Below, one piece after another: positions 60,882 through 64,000 of a DNA stretch of 64,000 nt; position 1 is the stretch's first letter, and every line of letters begins with the position of its first letter. This DNA is from Actinomycetales bacterium (GTDB lineage Bacteria; Actinomycetota; Actinomycetes; Actinomycetales; Microbacteriaceae), in assembly GCA_015655415.1 (NCBI GenBank), contig JAATFB010000022.1:87189-151188 (forward strand). Direction: 5' to 3'. The position numbers and the translations under genes were made by a program. The notes under the pieces were generated by a model that was not told the DNA's origin, made no database searches, and saw nothing but the letters and a program-made list of their open reading frames with translations.

Positions 60882-62102
60882 CTACCCCGGCCGCTGTGTT
60901 TCCGACCGCGGGAACCGGATGCTGACCACAGAGAAGCACGCCGCGAGCAGCGCCGTGCCCGCGGCGGCGAGGGAAAGCGCCTCGGCACCGAAGTCCGCAA
61001 GGAGCGTGCCGCCGGCCGCCGAGGCGAGCACGATGCCGGCATACATGGCGCTGTTGTTCCAGGCGAGCAGCGCGCCGCTCGCTGCGGGGAATGCGGCGAG
61101 CAGGCGGGACTGCTGGGCGGAGAAGTACGGGTAGGCGGCGAGGGCCATGATCCCGAGCGTCGCCAGCAGCACCCCGGGAGGCGCGTGGACGGTCAGGCCA
61201 ACCGAGGTCTCGGCGGCGGCGAGGACGAGCAGCGCGACCACGCTGACGGCCCGGCCGCCGTGCCGGTCGGCCAAGACGCCGCCGAGCAGGTTTCCGAGCA
61301 GCGCCCCGACGCCGAAGCAGACCAGCGCCGCGGCGATCGCGCCCGGGCCTAGGTGCACGGTCTCCTGCAGGATGGTGCCCAGGTAGGTGTAGGGGCCGTA
61401 GACCGCCATCGCCCACAGCATCGTCGGGGCGACGGCCCGCAGTCGCGTGGCTACCGCCGCTGCGGCGAGACGACTCCTAGGCCCGGCGTGCGGCCGGGCG
61501 TTCGAGCGGTCAAGGTCGCGTCCGTCACGACCACCGCGACGCGAGACCACCGCCGCTGTGATGCCGAGCATCACCATCGCGGCGACGGCCAGCAGCGCGA
61601 AGACGCCGTGCCAGCCCATCACCGTTCCGAGCAACGAACCGGTCGGAGCCCCTACGGCCAGGGCGAGCAGGAGACCGGAGGTGACGACCGCGAGCCTCCG
61701 CGCCCGCTGTGAGGCGGGGGCACCCTCCGCGACCAGCGCGTACACCGAGGGCGTGACGCCGGAGGCCGCCAACCCCGCCAACCCCCGAGCGACCAGGAGG
61801 ACCCCAAGATCCGGCGCAAGCGCCGACGCCAGATTCGCGAGGGCGAAGACGGCGAGCGCGGCGAGGAGGACGGGATGCCGGCCCCGGCGATCGGCCAGAG
61901 CGCCCAGGGCCGGGCCTCCGATGAGATATGCCAGCGCGAAGACGGTGACCGTCGTGCCCGTGGCCGGCACGGACACGCCGAGGTCGTGGGCGATGTCGGG
62001 CAGGAGCGGGGAGAGGACGAAGAGATCGGTTCCGATCACGAACAGCGTCGCCCAGCCGACCGTTCGAGGCAGCCCAGCAGGACGACCATGGCGCGGAAGC
62101 AT
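60882..62102 (-). CDS. MFS transporter (DHA1-like)
   Basis: 406 residues, twelve helices. WATLFVIGTDLFVLSPLLPD and GALADRRGRHPVLLAALAVF (MFS A-motif DRRGRHP) are classic for the drug:H+ antiporter-1 group. PSVYALVAEGAPASQRARRL follows helix 4. Its ATG shares one base with the stop of the upstream (broken) MFS gene, so both belong to one transcript with the aminotransferase. Confidence 0.9.
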   Translation of the reverse strand: MLPRHGRPAGLPRTVGWATLFVIGTDLFVLSPLLPDIAHDLGVSVPATGTTVTVFALAYLIGGPALGALADRRGRHPVLLAALAVFALANLASALAPDLGVLLVARGLAGLAASGVTPSVYALVAEGAPASQRARRLAVVTSGLLLALAVGAPTGSLLGTVMGWHGVFALLAVAAMVMLGITAAVVSRRGGRDGRDLDRSNARPHAGPRSRLAAAAVATRLRAVAPTMLWAMAVYGPYTYLGTILQETVHLGPGAIAAALVCFGVGALLGNLLGGVLADRHGGRAVSVVALLVLAAAETSVGLTVHAPPGVLLATLGIMALAAYPYFSAQQSRLLAAFPAASGALLAWNNSAMYAGIVLASAAGGTLLADFGAEALSLAAAGTALLAACFSVVSIRFPRSETQRPG

Positions 62103-63399
62103 CAGGCGCTCACCACCGTACGCGGCAGAGCGCCGGAGATCAGCAGGGCGAGAAGGGCGATCCCTGCCGAGGTCACGAAGACCGTCGAGTAGGTGATCTC
62201 TGTGGGCACTCGGATGCCGGGAGTGCTCCCGCTGGTGAGGATGGTGCTGGCCAGCTGCGCGCCGATGGCGGCTCCGGTGAGGCGCATGACGGTGTTGACG
62301 CCGGAGGCGGCGCCGGTCTGACCGGGAGGGGCGAGCTCGACGATGACGGTGCCGAGCGCCCCGAAGCAGAAGCCGTAGGCGATGCCGAGGATCGCGCCGG
62401 CGAGGTAGAACTCCCACGGTTCCTGATAGGCGAACCCGAACAGCAGCAGCGCGGAGGCGACGATCGCCGCCCCGAGCTGGAACGTCAGACGTGCGGAGGT
62501 CTTGTGGGAGAGCCTTGCGGACAGGGGTGATGACAGGGCCATGAATCCGGCGACCGGGATCATGAGCAGACCGGTCTGGGCGGAGCTGTAGCCGAACCCG
62601 TAGCCGGATGCGGGGCTGGTCTGGGCGAACTGCGGGATGACGGTGATGGCGGCGAACATCGCCATCGCGATCAGCAGGGTCGCGAGGTTCGACGCGAGCA
62701 CGGGGGTTCGGGCGAGCTGTCGGAGGTCGATCAGGGGTGAAGCGGTGCGCAACTCGACGACGCCGAAGCAGACCGCCAGGACGGCGGCGATCCCGAACAT
62801 CGTCACCGTGGCTGGCGAGGCCCATCCCCAGGAGTGCGCCTGGCTGATGGGGAGCAGCAGGCAGACCAGGAGTGCGGAGAGCAGCACGGCTCCGAGGGCG
62901 TCGATTCGAGGCTTGTCGTGGACGGGATCGTCGGCGGGGAGGAGCGGGATGCCGGTTGCGGCGATTACGGCGACCGCCAGGCTGGGCCAGAACAGCCACG
63001 CGGTCCCCCACGCGTCGACGATCGGGCCGGCGATGACCATCCCCACGGAGCCGCCGATGCCGGCAGGACGCGTCCGATGAAAACACCGGGATAGGAGCCG
63101 GCGGCATCGGAGGCGGCGGCGACCGTGCTGCCGATCGCGAGGAACGCCAGGCAGGCGATGAGCATCCGCCGGTAGCCGAAGAGATCCCCGAGACGTCCGG
63201 CGAGCGGGGTGACGACCCCGGAGGTCAGCATGAAGACGGTCAGCAGCCACGCCGCACCGGTGACGGGGACATGAAGTCGCTCGCTCAGAGCCGGCAGGAC
63301 CGACACCACGATGGTCTGAGTTGCGGTGACGTCGAGGGCGATGACGAGCAGGACGACCTGCACCAGCCCGGAACGTGTCCGTACTGAGGGGTCAGCCAT
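62102..63399 (-). pseudogene. MFS transporter gene with a frameshift
   Basis: From ATG 63399 the frame codes MADPSVRTRSGLVQVVLLVI through GRLGDLFGYRRMLIACLAFL (A-motif) to YPGVFIGRVLPA, then goes wrong. One frame over, GIGGSVGMVIAGPIVDAWG continues through the remaining helices to GALPRTVVSA. Restoring one G near 63061 (CCG-GC to CCGGGC) gives an unbroken protein of about 433 residues of the DHA2-like group. Probably inactive, unless the lesion is a sequencing error. Confidence 0.8.
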
Positions 63400-64000
63400 G
63401 GGAGCTCATGACCTTCGCGAGCCTGCCCAGGCCTTCCTCGATCACCACCGGGGCGTGCGTGGTGAACGAGAGCCGCAACGTGGAGCGGTCGGGGTCCGAG
63501 GCGTAGAAGGCAGCGCCCGGCACGAAGGCGACCCCGCGCGTGAGGGCGGCTGGCAGCATCGCGGCCGCGTCGCGTCCCGATGGGAGGGTGACCCAGACGA
63601 ACATGCCGCCCTCCGGTGTGGTCCAGATGGACCCTGCGGGCAGCGCGGTGGGGAGGGCGGCGAGCATCGCGTCGCGTCGCGTCCGGTAGGTCTGCCGGAG
63701 GAGGGCGATGTGCTGGTCGAGGTCGACGGTGTCCAGGTAGATCGCGGCGGCTGCTTGGTCGATGGTCGACGAGTGCAGGTCGGCCGCCTGTCTGGCGACG
63801 ACCAGGGATCGCAGGATGGACTCCGGTGCGCGGACCCAGCCCAGCCGCATGCCGGGAGCGCCGATCTTGGAGAACGACCCGAGATGCAGCACGCACTCCC
63901 CGGCGCGATCCAGAGCCGCCATCGGCGGCACCGCCGCCCCGTCGTATCGCAGCTCGCCGTACGGGTCGTCTTCGACCACCCACACGCCACGGGCCGCGGC
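63392..64000 (-). CDS. PLP-dependent aminotransferase, fold type I (N-terminus beyond window)
   Basis: The last 202 residues are visible and the frame stays open to the right edge. VWVVEDDPYGELRYDG holds the Asp-Asp-Pro-Tyr of the cofactor site, and LHLGSFSKIGAPGMRLGWVR the PLP lysine. FVWVTLPSGRDAAAMLPAAL and VAFVPGAAFYASDPDRSTLR are typical of 2-aminoadipate/aromatic aminotransferases and of MocR C-termini; the missing part decides which. The stop overlaps the MFS start by 8 bp. Efflux plus aminotransferase suggests amino-acid export. Confidence 0.88.
   Translation of the reverse strand, partial: AAARGVWVVEDDPYGELRYDGAAVPPMAALDRAGECVLHLGSFSKIGAPGMRLGWVRAPESILRSLVVARQAADLHSSTIDQAAAAIYLDTVDLDQHIALLRQTYRTRRDAMLAALPTALPAGSIWTTPEGGMFVWVTLPSGRDAAAMLPAALTRGVAFVPGAAFYASDPDRSTLRLSFTTHAPVVIEEGLGRLAKVMSSHG

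Overview
The window is about 64 kb of high-GC DNA with dense, co-directional, often 4-bp-overlapping (ATGA/GTGA) genes, GTG/TTG starts and actinobacterial families throughout: PknB-type kinase with FHA and PP2C partners, TerC, LMF1-type lipase maturation factor, MocR, ROK. This is a chromosomal segment of an actinobacterium. Gene content fits the Microbacteriaceae (Micrococcales) best, but nothing fixes the genus. No rRNA, CRISPR array, plasmid or phage module was seen; one IS481-type element is present.

Layout. (1) 1-10953, minus strand: a Mn-type (yybP-ykoY) riboswitch candidate, then TerC, PP2C phosphatase, FHA protein, Ser/Thr kinase with an extracellular FnIII domain, an FHA-HTH protein, and a giant membrane-anchored Ig/FnIII surface protein that runs off the left edge. 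(2) 11067-15545: lipase maturation factor and AI-2E permease separated by short tandem repeats and a perfect hairpin, then a decayed patch with a broken HicA/HicB-like toxin-antitoxin pair and a broken P-loop NTPase. (3) 15546-22345: a sugar locus (split LamG/beta-propeller protein, mutarotase-fold protein, GH109 glycosidase, orphan sugar-binding lipoprotein, ROK repressor) bracketed by two identical 27-bp promoter/operator sequences. (4) 22350-27186: tRNA-Glu, lipid kinase, CopB-like Cu ATPase behind a CsoR-type operator, a metallo-hydrolase and a histidine phosphatase. (5) 27242-45134, minus strand: a roughly 18-kb catabolic operon with dipeptide ABC transporter, D-aminopeptidase, isoaspartyl peptidase, RpiR regulator, SDR, DUF885 peptidase, ketopantoate-reductase-like enzyme, Zn alcohol dehydrogenase, 3-methylaspartate ammonia-lyase, a nonsense-interrupted M20 peptidase, M19 dipeptidase and class III aminotransferase. 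(6) 45851-51830: polar amino-acid ABC transporter, nitrilase-family amidase and a dihydroxyphthalate-decarboxylase-like protein facing a MocR regulator. (7) 51905-64000: TetR/quinone-oxidoreductase pair with a palindromic operator, a broken SDR, ABM protein, ArsR-MFS pair, IS481 transposase, flippase-like membrane protein, GT2 glycosyltransferase, another quinone oxidoreductase, two MFS genes (one frameshifted) and the C-terminal part of a PLP aminotransferase.

The most novel unit is the peptide operon of region 5. Its enzymes suggest import and breakdown of peptides rich in D- and beta-linked aspartate-like residues, possibly 3-methylaspartate, followed by deamination, transamination and redox steps. 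The next are the operator-bracketed GH109 locus with its unusual split-domain protein, and the Mn-riboswitch-led kinase/phosphatase operon. Pseudogenes are frequent for one window (HicA, HicB, P-loop NTPase, M20, SDR, MFS), so either the genome is decaying or the assembly has residual errors; both readings stay open.
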